Source of the DNA: Micrococcus sp.
Lineage (GTDB): Bacteria > Actinomycetota > Actinomycetes > Actinomycetales > Micrococcaceae
Length of the DNA stretch: 64,000 nucleotides
Assembly (NCBI GenBank): GCA_029961105.1
Contig: JASBVO010000004.1
Coordinates: 124,001 to 188,000, forward strand
Direction of reading: 5' to 3'
Shown here: piece by piece, positions 46,802-54,987 of the stretch
Numbering within the stretch: position 1 is the stretch's first letter
Layout: the number at the start of each line of letters is the position of its first letter
The notes under the pieces: model-generated
The model's database searches: none
Told to the model about the DNA's origin: nothing
The model's input: the letters and a program-made list of their open reading frames with translations, nothing else
Position numbers and translations under genes: made by a program

Positions 46802-47821
46802 TCAGAGCAGGGGGGAGCCCGCCGCGGTGACCAGCAGCGCGGCACCGGCACAGACCAGCAGCGTGAGCACCCAGTAGGCCGCGATCCGGGAGACCTCGGG
46901 CCAGCGCACCGAGGTGTAGCGCTGATTCTGCCCCGCACCGACGATGGAGGCCACCGCAGCATGCGTCGAGGACAGCGGGAGGTGCAGGGCGTAGGCGCCC
47001 ACGAAGAGCAGGGTCGAGCTGACCAGGGCGGCGATGCCGGCCCGCAGGGGATCGAGGACGACGAGCCTCTCCGTCAGCGTGTGGGCGATGCGCCAGCCCC
47101 CGAACAGGGTGCCGATCGCCAGGATGACGCCGACGAACAGCGGTAACCACCAGTCCACGGCCTCCGGTGTGCCGGCGGCGGCGAACGCCAGGAGCAGCAC
47201 GAACGTGATGCGCTGCCCCGACTGGACGCCGTGTCCCAGGGCGTTGGCCGCCCCGCTGACGGCCAGCGTCATCCGCGCGGCGTTGTTGACGGTGCCGGGG
47301 GCCGCGTCCCGGGCGATCCAGGTCGCGGGGGTGACGACCACCCAGGACAGGAACCAGGCCACTGCCGGAGTGATCAGCAGCCCCAGCACCGTGACGCCGG
47401 CCAGCCCGGTCAGCCACTCCGCGTACAGGCGGAGGTCCCCGGTGATCGCCAGGGCGACGCTGCCACCGAGTACCGCCGCGATGAGGGAGTGCGTCATGGA
47501 GACCGGCATGCCCCTGCCCCAGGCGAACAGCCCCCAGCCCACGGCGACGAGGAAGCCGACGCCGGCCAGCAGCAGTGCCTCCCCGCCTCCGTGGAGTTCC
47601 GCCGGCAGGGTATGCCATGCCGCCCTCATGAATCCACCGGAGAGCACGCCGCCGACGAGGTTCATGAAGGCGGCGAGGGCCAGGGCCGGGCCCGGGGTGA
47701 GGGCACGGCTGCGCACCGGGAGGGCGACGGCGTTCGGGGCGTCCCGCATCCCGTTGACGAGCCCGTAGGCGACGGACAGCGCGAGGACGACGACCAGCAT
47801 GACCGTCATGACGGCATCCAC
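46802..47821 (-). CDS. PiT family inorganic phosphate permease
   Basis: Low-affinity, ion-coupled phosphate transporter. About ten hydrophobic segments fill the 339-residue protein. The two family half-signatures are visible: GLVNGMRDAPNAVA near the N-terminus and ALGHGVQSGQ in the second half, with SMTHSLIAAVLGG and SSTHAAVASIVGAG. The start is probably the GTG at 47821, 4 bases past the DUF47 stop; the ATG at 47809 is an alternative. It forms an operon with the DUF47 gene and converges on pstSCAB. The common SNA form of the family signature is not seen, so another divalent-metal-phosphate substrate is possible. Confidence 0.85.
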   Translation of the reverse strand: MDAVMTVMLVVVLALSVAYGLVNGMRDAPNAVALPVRSRALTPGPALALAAFMNLVGGVLSGGFMRAAWHTLPAELHGGGEALLLAGVGFLVAVGWGLFAWGRGMPVSMTHSLIAAVLGGSVALAITGDLRLYAEWLTGLAGVTVLGLLITPAVAWFLSWVVVTPATWIARDAAPGTVNNAARMTLAVSGAANALGHGVQSGQRITFVLLLAFAAAGTPEAVDWWLPLFVGVILAIGTLFGGWRIAHTLTERLVVLDPLRAGIAALVSSTLLFVGAYALHLPLSSTHAAVASIVGAGQNQRYTSVRWPEVSRIAAYWVLTLLVCAGAALLVTAAGSPLL

Positions 47822-47825
47822 CGGC

Positions 47826-48452
47826 TCAGGACTCCCGGACGAGGATGCTGCCGAGGTGGACGATGATCCGGCGAACGCTGGCGATGGCGTCGTTGATCGC
47901 GTGAGCGGTCTCGCGCTGACGGTTGTAGTTGCGCTGGAGCAGGTCATCGGTCATGCCGGCGATCCACTGCGTCATGAGCCGCTCGGAGCGCTTGGACAAC
48001 CGCTGGAGCTGGATCCACGTCTCCTCGAGCTCGTCGAGGTCGCGGAACTGGCCGGTGGCGTCCTTGAACAGGTCGGCCTGCCGGCCCAGGATCTCGAGGA
48101 TGTCCAGGGGATCGCCCGGGAGCCGGTACTGCTCGGTGAAGATGATGAGCATCCCGGCGTTGCAGACCTTCTCCACGGCGTCGTTCAGGCCGTCCGCCAG
48201 CAGGTACAGGTCCTGCCGCGGCAGGGGGGTGATGAAGGCACTGCGCAGGCTGGTCAGCAAGGCCATGTGGCGGACCGTGGACTCGGTGTCGATCCGGGTC
48301 AGCTCTACGTCGGCGTCCTCGGTGTGCGCGCTCGACGCGGCCATCAGCTGGGCCACCCGGTCGACGGCGGCTCGCATCCCCTCCGCGAGTGCGGCGAGAT
48401 GCTCGAGGCTGGCCGTGTCCGGTGCCAGCAGGCGCGAGAGAGAAAGGTTCAT
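47826..48452 (-). CDS. DUF47 PhoU-like Pit accessory protein
   Basis: The 208-residue all-helical protein belongs to the DUF47/PhoU-like group that accompanies PiT permeases and modulates their uptake. Visible features are LPRQDLYLLADGLNDAVEKV, which is the family's most typical segment (usually 'i.rEDi..L...lDdi.d'), and RLMTQWIAGMTDDLLQRNYN. It is the first gene of the DUF47-PiT operon; its ATG lies 7 bases behind a TATCCT box. Confidence 0.82.
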   Translation of the reverse strand: MNLSLSRLLAPDTASLEHLAALAEGMRAAVDRVAQLMAASSAHTEDADVELTRIDTESTVRHMALLTSLRSAFITPLPRQDLYLLADGLNDAVEKVCNAGMLIIFTEQYRLPGDPLDILEILGRQADLFKDATGQFRDLDELEETWIQLQRLSKRSERLMTQWIAGMTDDLLQRNYNRQRETAHAINDAIASVRRIIVHLGSILVRES

Positions 48453-48459
48453 CCCGTGC

Positions 48460-48465
48460 AGGATA
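48460..48465 (-). promoter_or_regulatory. -10 box for the DUF47-PiT operon (leaderless)
   Basis: On the minus strand TATCCT is followed by 7 bases and the ATG at 48452. Confidence 0.5.
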
Positions 48466-48644
48466 GCCCGCCCGAAGGGGCGGTGCCGGACCGGGAACGC
48501 CTCTCGGCGAGTGGCCGCTCGTGGCGGCAGATTATTGGAGCCCGGGGTTACCGCGGCCCGGCACCGTCATCCAGTGTGCGCGCCCCGGTCCCGGCCTGTC
48601 CACCCCGGGCGCCGGGATCAGCCGGGGGCTGAACGCGGAATACC

Positions 48645-49319
48645 TCAGTCCAGGGTCCCGTCGCGCCAGGCGGTGGCTGCGGCCTCGAGGTCCTCGGCCG
48701 TGCCCAGCAGGCGCTTGGCCTGGCGGAGCAGTACAGCGGACTGTCCCGGCTGGGCCGCGTCCAGCGCCTCGGCATGGTGAGCCTGGCCGAGGCAGACCAC
48801 ACGGCAGTAGGCTGCCGCGCGCTCCAATGCCACGCCGAAGTCCCCGGTGAAGGCTCCCGTGAGGATGTGGTCGGTGAGCAACTGCAGTTCGCGGGCCCCC
48901 GGCGGCTCGATCGCCCCGGCGATGGCCCGGGCCACGTGAGCATCGTGGCCCGAGCGGTACCACGAGGCCCAGAGCTGGCCGTTGCGGGTGGTCGCCGTCC
49001 GCAGGGCGTACAGGCGCCACAGGGCGCCGCCGAGGGATACGGCGGGAGCGTCGGCCCACAACCGGGCCACGGTGTCGATGCCCGCGTCCTCGACCAGTCC
49101 GACCAGCCGGCCCACGGTCTGCGCATCGGCGCCCGACCGGCCGCCGGCCAGCAGGGCGCGGGCGAGCAGGGCCGCGCCCTCCGCCGTCTGCGCCGGGTCG
49201 GGGCCACCCTCGAAGGGGGCGAACTGCTCGGGCGCGAATGGGCGGGGACGGTGGTGGCGGACGATGCCGGCCGCCGTCGAACTCGGGGACCGGCCGGAGT
49301 GCCTCCGGGGGGACGTCAC
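48645..49319 (-). CDS. Conserved actinobacterial protein of unknown function
   Basis: A 224-residue protein if started at the GTG at 49319 (TSPRRHSGRSPSS), which has GAGAGG upstream; the track's longer start is less likely. It is predicted cytosolic and largely helical, with conserved-looking strings FAPFEGGPDPAQ, VGRLVGLVEDAGIDTVARLW, SLGGALWRLYALR and LTDHILTGAFTGDFGVALER. From memory, relatives in Micrococcaceae carry a misleading RNA polymerase beta-subunit label; nothing in the sequence supports that. There are no membrane segments or catalytic motifs. Function unknown. Confidence 0.6.
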   Translation of the reverse strand: MTSPRRHSGRSPSSTAAGIVRHHRPRPFAPEQFAPFEGGPDPAQTAEGAALLARALLAGGRSGADAQTVGRLVGLVEDAGIDTVARLWADAPAVSLGGALWRLYALRTATTRNGQLWASWYRSGHDAHVARAIAGAIEPPGARELQLLTDHILTGAFTGDFGVALERAAAYCRVVCLGQAHHAEALDAAQPGQSAVLLRQAKRLLGTAEDLEAAATAWRDGTLD

Positions 49320-49518
49320 GGGTGGGTGCCTCTCGGGAACGTGGTGGGGAAGGACGTTGCCCCTCCACGGTACGCCTCTTGCGGGCGGGGTGTCCGGGGG
49401 CCGGACGAGCACTCCGGCCACGCGCGCGGGCCTGCCGGGTCTTCTCCGGGGCGCCAGGATGGCCCGCGGAATCAGGGGTCCGGTCCGCTAGCATGGACTG
49501 CGGCCGCATACAGGCTGT

Positions 49519-49594
49519 GGGCCCTTAGCTCAGTTGGCAGAGCATCGGACTTTTAATCCGCGGGTCGTGGGTTCGATCCCCACAGGGCCCACCA
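49519..49594 (+). tRNA. tRNA-Lys (anticodon UUU)
   Basis: A 76-base cloverleaf: acceptor arms GGGCCCT and AGGGCCC, D-arm GCTCAGTTGGCAGAGC, anticodon loop CTTTTAA with anticodon TTT, T-arm GTGGGTTCGATCCCCAC, and an encoded CCA end. A strong terminator follows within 2 bases. No integrase gene or displaced 3' copy is seen, so there is no sign of an integrated element. Confidence 0.97.
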
Positions 49595-49595
49595 C

Positions 49596-49635
49596 GGAAG
49601 GCCCCCGGCACCGGATGTCGTGCCGGGGGCCTTCC
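49596..49635 (+). terminator. Terminator of tRNA-Lys
   Basis: GGAAGGCCCCCGGCAC and its exact complement form a perfect 16-bp stem with an 8-base loop, followed by TCGTCT. Confidence 0.8.
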
Positions 49636-49948
49636 TCGTCTACCGGCTCCCACGCAGCCATGCGGCCTGTGGGAGGACTGCCCGGGAAAGATCTCAGGAA
49701 TGTCTCAGCCCCGGGGTGCTGATCAAGATTTGATAACCGCCGCGTGCGGCTCCTGGAGTCCCGGAGTGCCGGCAAGGCGCCGGCTCGGGACGGGCGGAGC
49801 GGCCCAATTCCCTTCTCACCTGCAGATTCTCCGGGGATGTCCCGGCTCGGCCGTCCCGGGTGCCGGACCGGGGGAAGCTGAACCGATCCTCAGCTTCGGC
49901 CCCTGGGCGGCCCTTGCGGACCGCCCGTCCGTGCCTACGCTGGGAGGC
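49636..49948 (+). other. Intergenic region upstream of the EEP-fold protein gene
   Basis: This gap of about 310 bases has no convincing gene. It contains a relatively AT-rich patch (GATCAAGATTTGATAACC around 49722-49739) and, at its end, a promoter: TTGCGG (49914-49919), a 16-base spacer and TACGCT (49936-49941), which ends 7 bases before the ATG. Confidence 0.6.
49914..49941 (+). promoter_or_regulatory. Promoter of the EEP-fold protein gene (leaderless)
   Basis: TTGCGG and TACGCT are separated by 16 bases, and the ATG follows 7 bases after the -10 box. Confidence 0.55.
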
Positions 49949-51307
49949 ATGAGTGCTTCCCCCCGGGCGCTCCGCCGACGATTCCTCCGTGGCGGCGCCC
50001 TCGTGCCTGCTGCCGTCGTGGCAGCGGTCATCGGCGTACCCGCTGCGACCGCGGCCCCGGCGGCGGGACTGGCGACCCAGGTCGCGATGAATCCCGGGGT
50101 GGGACCGATGGCCTTGTTCGGGTTCGATGACTCCCTGCCGAAGAACCCCGACCTGCTGCGGCAGATGATGTGGGTCCGTTCCGGGAAGGTCCCCGAGGCC
50201 GGTGCCGGAGACCTGCGGGTGGCCACCTTCTCCGCCGGCCTGTCCCGGTCCGCGCCGGGGCTGCTGGCCAGCGAGCTGTCTGCACCGGGGTCCGTCCAGG
50301 CCCAACGGGTGGCCGAGACCGTGCAGCGAGCGGCCCCGGACGTCGTGCTGCTGACGGACTTCGACGTGGACAGCGGCGATGCCGCCGCGCATTCCTTCCG
50401 GACGAATTACCTGGCGGTCGGCACCGGTGGGCAGGAGGGGATCGACTACCCATACGTCTACACCTCCGAGGTCAACAACGGCGTGGACACCGGGGCGGAC
50501 CTGGACAATGACGGCGTGATCGGTGGGGCGGGCGACTCCTTCGGGCCCGGCGAGTTCGCCGGCCAGCACGGCATGGTCCTGTTCTCCCGCCACCCGCTGG
50601 ACACGGAGGGGATCCGGACGTTCCGGGACCTTCGGTGGGACACGATGCCCGGTAACGCCATTCCGGACGGACGGTACACCGAACTCGAGCAGTCGGTCCT
50701 GCGGCTGTCCTCCACCGCCCACTGGGACATCCCCGTGAAGGTCGCCGGACGGACCGTCCACATCCTGGCCGCCCAGCCGGTGGATCCTGCCTCGGGGACA
50801 TCCGCCGCTGAGCGGCATCACGACGAGATGCGGTTCTGGGCCGACTACATCGCCGGGGACGCCCAGTACCTGGAGGACGACGCCGGCCGGTCCGGCGGGC
50901 TGGCCGAGGGCAGCGACTTCGTGCTCGTCGGGGACTTCGGGCCCCATACCGGTCAGGGCCTCGACGAGGACCACCCCTCGGCCATCAGCACGCTGGTGGA
51001 GTCAGAGGCCGTCCACGACCCGGTGCCCGAGTCCGCCGGGGCTCGTGCCATGGGCGCAGACCAGGCCACGGCGACCCGGGTCTCCCGGGTCGATGAGGGC
51101 CTGCAGCTGGTCCGTTCCGACTACGTGCTGCCGTCCGCCGGACTGGCGACGACGGCCTCCGGCGTGTTCTGGCCCGCAGACGGGCAGCTGGGCTCCCACC
51201 TCACCCGGCTCACTAAGGCCGACGGGACTGCCGGGTCCGCCGCCGACGGCGGGACCGGACAGCCCGCCGAGCGTCGCCTGGTGTGGACCGACCTGGACAT
51301 GGACTGA
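49949..51307 (+). CDS. Secreted endonuclease/exonuclease/phosphatase-fold protein, apparently catalytically dead
   Basis: The ATG at 49949 gives 452 residues with a twin-Arg-like signal peptide (RALRRRFLRGGALVPAAVVA). The body matches a secreted actinobacterial EEP family along its length: TGADLDNDGVIGGAGDSFG, GQHGMVLFSRHPLD, RLSSTAHWDIPVKVAGRTVH, HHDEMRFWADYI, DYVLPSAGLA and GVFWP. Yet the expected catalytic positions differ: VATFS instead of VATFN (S95), LLTDFD instead of a NEFD type (T136, D137), AAQP instead of SHP (274-277), VGDFG instead of GDxN (328-331) and AERRLVW instead of SDHRLVW (440-446). It is probably a binding or structural pseudoenzyme. The esterase gene follows 9 bases later. 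Confidence 0.78.
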   Translation: MSASPRALRRRFLRGGALVPAAVVAAVIGVPAATAAPAAGLATQVAMNPGVGPMALFGFDDSLPKNPDLLRQMMWVRSGKVPEAGAGDLRVATFSAGLSRSAPGLLASELSAPGSVQAQRVAETVQRAAPDVVLLTDFDVDSGDAAAHSFRTNYLAVGTGGQEGIDYPYVYTSEVNNGVDTGADLDNDGVIGGAGDSFGPGEFAGQHGMVLFSRHPLDTEGIRTFRDLRWDTMPGNAIPDGRYTELEQSVLRLSSTAHWDIPVKVAGRTVHILAAQPVDPASGTSAAERHHDEMRFWADYIAGDAQYLEDDAGRSGGLAEGSDFVLVGDFGPHTGQGLDEDHPSAISTLVESEAVHDPVPESAGARAMGADQATATRVSRVDEGLQLVRSDYVLPSAGLATTASGVFWPADGQLGSHLTRLTKADGTAGSAADGGTGQPAERRLVWTDLDMD

Positions 51308-51316
51308 CCTGCGGAC

Positions 51317-52057
51317 GTGAGACGACAGACCCTCTCCAGCGGCCATCACGTCGTCTGGTCCCGCCCGGCGGAGCAGCGCCCGGGAACGGACCTGGTGGTG
51401 GTGATCCACGGCTACGGCGCCAATGAGGTCAGGGCCGCCCAGGCCTACTTCGGGATGCTGCCCGAGGGGAGCACCGGGCTGGCCGTCCGGGGCGGCTTCG
51501 AGATCGACGCCGGAGCCTACCCGGTCGCCGACGGCCTCGACGGACTCGGGTCCGGTCCCGGGGGCCCGGACCCCGGTGCGTGGGGCTGGTTCCTGCTCGA
51601 CTACTTCCTGACCAATGACTTCGCCGAGGTCGTGGCCTCGGCCCATCGGGTGTTCGACCTGCTCGATGCCGAGGAGATCGCCGAGGCGGGGTTCCGCTCA
51701 GTGGCGCTGCTGGGCCACTCCCAGGGCATGGCCATGGCCTCGACGGTGTACCGGCTCCGTCCGGAGGCCTTCGACTGCGTGGTGGGACTCAGCGGCTTCG
51801 TGCTGTCCAACCCGCTGCTGGCCACCCTGGACAGCCCGCCGGAGGGACCGGGGCCCCGGCCGTTCTTCTGGGGCCGCGACGTGGAGGACCTGGTCATCAA
51901 CCCGGACGCGATCGCCTTCACGGCGGACTGGCTGGAGGAGCACACGCAGCTGACCGCGCGGACCTATGAGGGCATGGGCCACGGCACCAGTGCGGAGGAG
52001 GCCCGGGACGTGCGGATCTTCCTCAAGCACGCCCTGGCGATGAGCCGCCGTCAGTAG
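51317..52057 (+). CDS. Alpha/beta hydrolase (phospholipase/carboxylesterase-like)
   Basis: The 246-residue cytosolic protein has the oxyanion-hole region VVVIHGYGANE, the nucleophile elbow GHSQG (about residue 134), a likely catalytic aspartate in the RDVEDLVINP region and the histidine in MGHGTS (about residue 216). It fits the small carboxylesterase/YpfH-type group; the substrate is not predictable. It starts at GTG 9 bases after the EEP-fold gene, so the two are probably cotranscribed. Its 3' end overlaps the convergent DUF6458 gene by 7 bases. Confidence 0.85.
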   Translation: MRRQTLSSGHHVVWSRPAEQRPGTDLVVVIHGYGANEVRAAQAYFGMLPEGSTGLAVRGGFEIDAGAYPVADGLDGLGSGPGGPDPGAWGWFLLDYFLTNDFAEVVASAHRVFDLLDAEEIAEAGFRSVALLGHSQGMAMASTVYRLRPEAFDCVVGLSGFVLSNPLLATLDSPPEGPGPRPFFWGRDVEDLVINPDAIAFTADWLEEHTQLTARTYEGMGHGTSAEEARDVRIFLKHALAMSRRQ

Positions 52058-52305
52058 TCGCGCGTCTCGCTGCGGCTGATGGACTCGCCCGTGTGTGGGT
52101 CCTGGACGTTCCGCGATTCGGTGACCCGCCGGTTGGCCGAGCTGGAGGCTCCCATCTGGACCAGCGAGATGACCAGCAGCAGGGCGCCAGCGGCCATGAG
52201 GATGTAGCCCGCGATCGCCAGGTCGACGCCGGGGATCACGTCCTGGATGGCGAAGGCGACGATGGCGCCGATGGCGATCAGGGCGATGGACGTGCCGAAA
52301 CGCAT
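52051..52305 (-). CDS. DUF6458-type small membrane protein
   Basis: The 84-residue protein has two membrane helices (GTSIALIAIGAIVAFAI, residues 4-20, and LAIAGYILMAAGALLLVISLVQMG, residues 29-52) and a polar tail with Ser and Arg. The pattern 'G..l.liaiGaIl.fAv...v.gvdl..vG.IlmvaG' is that of DUF6458, found in actinobacteria. AAGGAG precedes the ATG. Function unknown. Confidence 0.75.
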   Translation of the reverse strand: MRFGTSIALIAIGAIVAFAIQDVIPGVDLAIAGYILMAAGALLLVISLVQMGASSSANRRVTESRNVQDPHTGESISRSETRDY

Positions 52306-52431
52306 GGGTTCTCCTTCGGTCGGTGTGCGGCCAGACTACAGCCGGCGTCGTGCGCGTAGTGTTTCAGGCAGGACCAGGGGCGTGCGGGATCCGACCGTGG
52401 CCCCCGCCTCACCCGAGCGCAGGAGGTTTCC

Positions 52432-53427
52432 ATGGGAAAGAAGAAGTCCATCATCGCCAGCCTCGCCGGCCAGAAGGCCGCCGACTTCGCCATCAACCGC
52501 GCCGTGGACGAGCAGGGCAACCCCACCCCGGCGTTCCAGAAGGCCGTCCTCAAGGCCCTGGACGTCCAGCGGCCGCTGGTGCTGCGCAACCTCAACCGGC
52601 TGCGCCGCCAGAACCCCCAGGACACCCCCGCCCAGCTGGCGGAACGGCTGGGCAAGCAGTACCTGGCCGCGGTCACCGGCGGCGGGGCCGCCGTCGGGGG
52701 CACCGCAGTGATCCCGGGCGTCGGCACGGCGGCGGCCCTGGGGCTCTCGGCGGCCGCGACCGTGGGATTCCTGGAGGCGACCGCCCTGTACGCCCAGTCC
52801 GTGGCCGAGCTGATGGGCATCCCCACGGACGATCCGCAGCGGGCGCAGACCCTCGTCATGGCCGTCATGCTCGGTGATGACGGCCGCCGGATGCTGCAGG
52901 ACTTCACCAGCCAGGCGAACGGGCGCGGGATGGGTCCGCTGGCCGGGTCGCTCAGCGTGGTCACGGGCTCCTCCGGGATCTCGGAGGCGCTGTTCAACCA
53001 GATGAAGAGGATGTTTATCAAGCGGTTCATCGTCCGGCAGGGTGCCGGGATGCTCGGGCGGCTGGTGCCCTTCGGGGTGGGAGCCGTCGTCGGGGGCCTC
53101 GGCAACCGGGCCATGGGCAAGGGCGTGATCAAGGGCGCGCAGAACCTCTTCGGGCCGCTGCCCGCCACGATCCCCGGTGCCCTGGCCAGCGAGCTCACGG
53201 CGCTGCCGGCTGGTCGGAAGGGTCGGAAGGACGGCAGGGAGGACGACGCCCCGGACGGTGACGTGGAGGCGTTCGGGGAGCTGCTGGCGGAGGACATCGA
53301 GACCGACTTCGAGCAACTGAGGGACGACGGCACGCTGGAGGACCTCCGGCGCGAGGACCCCGAGGCCTTCGCCGCCGAGGTCGAGGCCGCCCGCGAAGCC
53401 CACCGCCGGGCCTGTGAGGAGCGGTAG
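52432..53427 (+). CDS. Conserved protein of unknown function with glycine-rich hydrophobic core
   Basis: The 331-residue protein starts with a strong AGGAGG site. It has a basic N-terminus (MGKKKSIIASLAGQKAADFA), a Gly/Ala-rich hydrophobic hairpin (GGAAVGGTAVIPGVGTAAALG, about residues 84-104), a second one near residues 205-220 (LGRLVPFGVGAVVGGLGNRA) and an acidic tail (EAFGELLAEDIETDFEQL). The layout is faintly like EcsC-type proteins but I do not claim membership. It probably associates with the membrane. It converges on the DUF445 gene, 9 bases apart. Confidence 0.6.
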   Translation: MGKKKSIIASLAGQKAADFAINRAVDEQGNPTPAFQKAVLKALDVQRPLVLRNLNRLRRQNPQDTPAQLAERLGKQYLAAVTGGGAAVGGTAVIPGVGTAAALGLSAAATVGFLEATALYAQSVAELMGIPTDDPQRAQTLVMAVMLGDDGRRMLQDFTSQANGRGMGPLAGSLSVVTGSSGISEALFNQMKRMFIKRFIVRQGAGMLGRLVPFGVGAVVGGLGNRAMGKGVIKGAQNLFGPLPATIPGALASELTALPAGRKGRKDGREDDAPDGDVEAFGELLAEDIETDFEQLRDDGTLEDLRREDPEAFAAEVEAAREAHRRACEER

Positions 53428-53436
53428 GCAGGGGGC

Positions 53437-54891
53437 TCAGCCGAAGACCGCGTGGGCCACGGTGAAGATGGCCAGGCCCGCCAGCGCGCCCACGATCGAG
53501 CCGTTGATGCGGATGTACTGCAGGTCCTTGCCCATGTAGAGCTCGATGGTCCGCGAGGCCTGGCGCCCGTCCCACCGCTGGATGGTCTCACCGATGACGC
53601 CCACGATCTCGGGACCGTAGGCCCGGGCCAGGTGCTGGGCCGCGTCCGAGGCCCAGCCGTCCACCCGGTCGGCGAGGGCCCGGTCCTCCTGGAGGCGCCC
53701 GCCGAGGTCCTGGAGGGCGGCGACCATCGCCAGGTGCAGGTCCGAGGCGGGGTTGCGCAGCTGGACCAGCAGGGCGTCCTTCGTGGTGGCCCACGCCTGG
53801 CCGGCCCACTCGCGCATCCTCGGATCGTCGAACAGCTCCCGCTTCGTCTGTTCCACCCGTGCGCGCGTGGCCGGGTCCTCGCGCATGTCCCGGACCAGTT
53901 CTTCCAGCCACTGGTCCACGGAGCGCCGCAGTTCGTGCCTCGGCTCGTCCCGGACCGAGGCCAGGTACTTCAGGGCCTCCGCGTGGATCCGCTCGGCCAG
54001 CAGCTGGTCCACGACCTCGGGCACCCACTGCGGGGAGCGGCGCCGGACGCTGTGCAGGAAGAACTCCGGATTCCGGGCCACCCAGTCCCCGGTGCGCGTC
54101 ACCACCAGGTCCACCACCCGGTCATGGTGCCGCTCGGCGACGACCTTGCCCAGCACCGTGGACAGGGTGGGGGACCAGTCGGGCTCCACCATGTGGCGCT
54201 GGACCAGCCCGGCCAGCACGTCCCGGACCAGGACGTCGTCCAGGGCGTCCAGGATGCCCTCCGCGGTCGCCGAGACCTCGCGCGCCACTCGCTCGGCGTT
54301 CGGGCGCCGCCGCAGCCAGGCACCGGTGCGGTCCGCCACCCGCAGCCCCTCCAGCTTTTCCCGTGCCACGTCCCCGGCCAGGAAATTCTCCTGGACGAAG
54401 GTCCCCAGGGACTCCCCGATGGTGTCCTTCTTGCGCGGGATGATCGCCGTGTGCGGGATCTTCAGGCCCATGGGGTGCCGGAACAGTGCGGTCACGGCGA
54501 ACCAGTCGGCCAGTGCGCCGACCATCCCGCCCTCCGCGGCCGCCCGGACGTAGGCGAGCCAGGGGTAGCGCTCCTGCAGGGCGAAGGCCACGACGAAGAC
54601 CACGGCCATCACCACCAGCAGCCCGGTCGCCAGCAGCTTCATCCGTTTCAGTCCGGCCTCCCGCTCGGCCTCACCGGCGCCGGCCGGTGCCGGCGTGACG
54701 GTGGGCGCCTCGGCGCCGGCGGAGGCGCGGGTGCCCCCGGGGCCGCGGGGACCCGCGGGATCGGCCGGTGCGGGGAACCCCTCAGGACCGGGAGACCCGG
54801 CGGGACCGGGGGCGACGGCGGCCCGGTGCCGCGCCCGGGCAGGGCCGGGCGCGGGGGTGGGCCGGCCGGCGTCGGGAAGGTTCTGGTCCAT
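53437..54891 (-). CDS. DUF445 family membrane protein
   Basis: The ATG at 54891 has GGAGG 4 bases upstream and gives 484 residues; the track's longer ORF is not supported. After a Pro/Gly/Ala-rich N-terminus of about 75 residues come a membrane helix (LATGLLVVMAVVFVVAFAL) and the DUF445 hallmark GGMVGALADWFAVTALFRHPMGLKIPHTAIIP (split across two strings). A long amphipathic helical region follows, and a C-terminal membrane helix (INGSIVGALAGLAIFTVAH) closes the protein. Related proteins bridge envelope layers or are annotated YheB/YjiN-like. Function unknown. It is divergent from the GDPD gene. Confidence 0.88.
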   Translation of the reverse strand: MDQNLPDAGRPTPAPGPARARHRAAVAPGPAGSPGPEGFPAPADPAGPRGPGGTRASAGAEAPTVTPAPAGAGEAEREAGLKRMKLLATGLLVVMAVVFVVAFALQERYPWLAYVRAAAEGGMVGALADWFAVTALFRHPMGLKIPHTAIIPRKKDTIGESLGTFVQENFLAGDVAREKLEGLRVADRTGAWLRRRPNAERVAREVSATAEGILDALDDVLVRDVLAGLVQRHMVEPDWSPTLSTVLGKVVAERHHDRVVDLVVTRTGDWVARNPEFFLHSVRRRSPQWVPEVVDQLLAERIHAEALKYLASVRDEPRHELRRSVDQWLEELVRDMREDPATRARVEQTKRELFDDPRMREWAGQAWATTKDALLVQLRNPASDLHLAMVAALQDLGGRLQEDRALADRVDGWASDAAQHLARAYGPEIVGVIGETIQRWDGRQASRTIELYMGKDLQYIRINGSIVGALAGLAIFTVAHAVFG

Positions 54892-54975
54892 GGATCCTCC
54901 GGCCGGGGTCAAAGTGTCAGCACAAGTTAACCAGCAGGTCGCCTGCCGGAGGGTCCGCGCGTACCCCGCCATTCC

Positions 54976-54981
54976 TATGCT
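54976..54981 (+). promoter_or_regulatory. -10 box for the GDPD gene (leaderless)
   Basis: TATGCT is followed by GGCGCC and the GTG at 54988, a 6-base spacing. Confidence 0.55.
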
Positions 54982-54987
54982 GGCGCC

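Noticed and set aside
49519-49635. tRNA-Lys as an integration site
   Set aside because: No integrase gene and no repeated tRNA 3' end within the window; flanking genes look like core genome.
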